64,000 nucleotides of DNA from Clostridium sp. DL-VIII (GTDB lineage Bacteria > Bacillota > Clostridia > Clostridiales > Clostridiaceae). The notes under the pieces are model-generated. The model worked only from the letters and a program-made list of their open reading frames with translations. It searched no databases and was not told the DNA's origin. The translations under genes were made by a program, and so were the position numbers. The stretch is from positions 2,178,501-2,242,500 of the forward strand of contig NZ_CM001240.1 of assembly GCF_000230835.1 (NCBI RefSeq), written 5' to 3'. Below, piece by piece: positions 62,788-64,000 of this stretch. Position 1 is the first letter of the stretch. Each line of letters opens with the position of its first letter.

Positions 62788-64000
62788 TTATGTAGTTATA
62801 ATTTTTTTTTGAGGTGAATTTAATCTTAAAACAATAAATGAAGCAAGTAAGCAGAATAAACCACCTGAAATAAAAGTAATAATGTAATTACCAGTTAGTG
62901 TATATAATGTCCCGCCATAAATTGTTGCTACTGCTGATCCTAGTTGGTGAATAGCCATTATCCACCCAAATACCATATTACCATTTTCCTTAAATATATC
63001 GTTACATAGGCGTACAGTTGGTGGTACAGTTGCCACCCAATCTAAACCATAGAATATTACAAAAATATCAATACCTAGATGACTTGATCCAATAACAAAC
63101 GGAAGAAGTATTAAGGAAAAACCACGTAAACTATAATACCAAAATAATAACCATCTATTATCAAAGCGGTCTGATAACAATCCTGAAAGAGTGGTTCCGA
63201 AAATATCAAAAATACCCATTACTGATAATAATCCAGCGGCATAAACTTCGGTACTTCCACAATCCATGCAGGCAGGTATAAAATGAGTTCCTATTAATCC
63301 ATTTGTAGAGGCACCACAAACGAAAAAACTAATTGACAATAACCAAAACTCTTTAGAATGGATACTTGTTCTTAAACTATGAAAAACTAATTTAAACGGA
63401 TTATCTCCAGTTTCTACATGGTTAGAAACTTCCTTAGGCGGATCTTGCTTTAAGGATTCCATATTATTTGGTTTGTCACGCATAAATATAAATATTAATA
63501 TACAAGTGAGTAGAGCAGCACAAGAGATAATGTATATTAGAAATTTCCATGAGTGATTTTCTAATAATTTTGCAAATAAAGGTAAGAATACAAGCTGACC
63601 AGCAGAGCCGCTAGCACCAAAAATTCCAATTACCAAGCCTTTGTGTTTTGAAAACCATCTATGAGCAATAACTGATCCTAAAACTTGAGTGGTTAAACCC
63701 GATCCAATTCCGATAATTATTCCCCAAAGTATTGTCAGGTGCACTGGCGTTTGCATCCAAGAAGATAGATAAGTACCCAAAAACAATAATATTAGTGAAA
63801 TAATCATTACACGTTTAGCACCATAAATGTTAGTTAAAGCAACAGAAAATGGGCCAAGTAGACCATATAATGCAAGATTAATTGCTAATGCAAAACTAAT
63901 AAATGCTCTATTCCATCCGAAATATTGCTCAAATGGTATTATAAGTAATCCTGAAGTTGAACGAATTCCAGAAGATATTAACAAAGTAAAAAAAGTTACT
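62788..64000 (-). CDS. MFS transporter (OFA-like), 5' end outside window
   Basis: The minus-strand frame runs to the right edge of the window (VTFFTLLISSG before the TTG at 63984), so the N-terminus is cut off. The visible 400 residues include eleven or more hydrophobic segments; RSTSGLLIIPFEQYFGWNRA and the central FGASGSAGQLVFLPLF resemble the oxalate/formate antiporter-like MFS group. Substrate unknown, probably a small carboxylate. Ends 54 bp from the convergent LysR gene. Confidence 0.82.
   Translation of the reverse strand, partial: VTFFTLLISSGIRSTSGLLIIPFEQYFGWNRAFISFALAINLALYGLLGPFSVALTNIYGAKRVMIISLILLFLGTYLSSWMQTPVHLTILWGIIIGIGSGLTTQVLGSVIAHRWFSKHKGLVIGIFGASGSAGQLVFLPLFAKLLENHSWKFLIYIISCAALLTCILIFIFMRDKPNNMESLKQDPPKEVSNHVETGDNPFKLVFHSLRTSIHSKEFWLLSISFFVCGASTNGLIGTHFIPACMDCGSTEVYAAGLLSVMGIFDIFGTTLSGLLSDRFDNRWLLFWYYSLRGFSLILLPFVIGSSHLGIDIFVIFYGLDWVATVPPTVRLCNDIFKENGNMVFGWIMAIHQLGSAVATIYGGTLYTLTGNYIITFISGGLFCLLASFIVLRLNSPQKKIITT

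Overview
The window is AT-rich DNA from a low-GC Firmicute, almost certainly a saccharolytic, spore-forming Clostridium. The overall gene content, a [NiFe] hydrogenase pair resembling the MbhS/MbhL type of solventogenic clostridia, and ferredoxin-linked 2-oxoacid metabolism suggest a C. beijerinckii-like species; the species is an inference. No rRNA, tRNA, CRISPR array, intact transposase or prophage was found. Most start sites were set from the ribosome binding site rather than the longest frame.

Layout. 1-4.6 kb: end of an esterase, a DUF3795 protein, a decayed TetR gene, a frameshifted Gfo/Idh/MocA dehydrogenase and a MATE efflux pump. 4.9-8.3 kb: a PEP-synthase-like protein whose size and domain order fit rifamycin phosphotransferase, with its TetR regulator and a nested palindromic operator. 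8.5-18.4 kb: a sugar regulon with a binding protein, two permeases, two GH65 phosphorylases, a LacI regulator and beta-phosphoglucomutase. Imported disaccharide would be phosphorolysed to beta-glucose 1-phosphate and then glucose 6-phosphate. Matching LacI-type operators lie at both ends. 18.6-26.8 kb: a glutamate/dicarboxylate symporter, then a YesM/YesN-type two-component system next to a TRAP transporter (DctPQM).

27-40 kb: a DUF1847 protein, a broken flavodoxin, an Opp peptide transporter, a broken M20 peptidase, a MetNIQ transporter and an M20 amidohydrolase. The opp and met operons share the same promoter architecture. 40-47 kb: bacteriohemerythrin with an apparent AUA start, a spore-coat remnant, a DUF134 regulator, thioredoxin, and a [NiFe] hydrogenase operon (small subunit, large subunit, maturation protease, HypA-like protein). 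47-52 kb: two adjacent DNA helicases, one MrfA-like and one UvrD/PcrA-like. 52-64 kb: Lrp plus LysE-type exporter, an MFS drug pump behind a complex leader, rubrerythrin, 2-oxoacid:ferredoxin oxidoreductase (KorAB), ferritin, a second LysE exporter with a divergent XRE-cupin regulator, a LysR regulator and a truncated MFS gene.

The least explained material is intergenic. A dispersed repeat with GGCAC/GTGCC ends occurs at five sites just after stop codons, and its longest copy carries an open frame across its whole length. Two further palindromic elements are present. The MFS pump has a MerR-type promoter without a MerR gene, an internal terminator and a possible leader peptide. At least seven gene remnants show that this chromosome region is actively losing genes.
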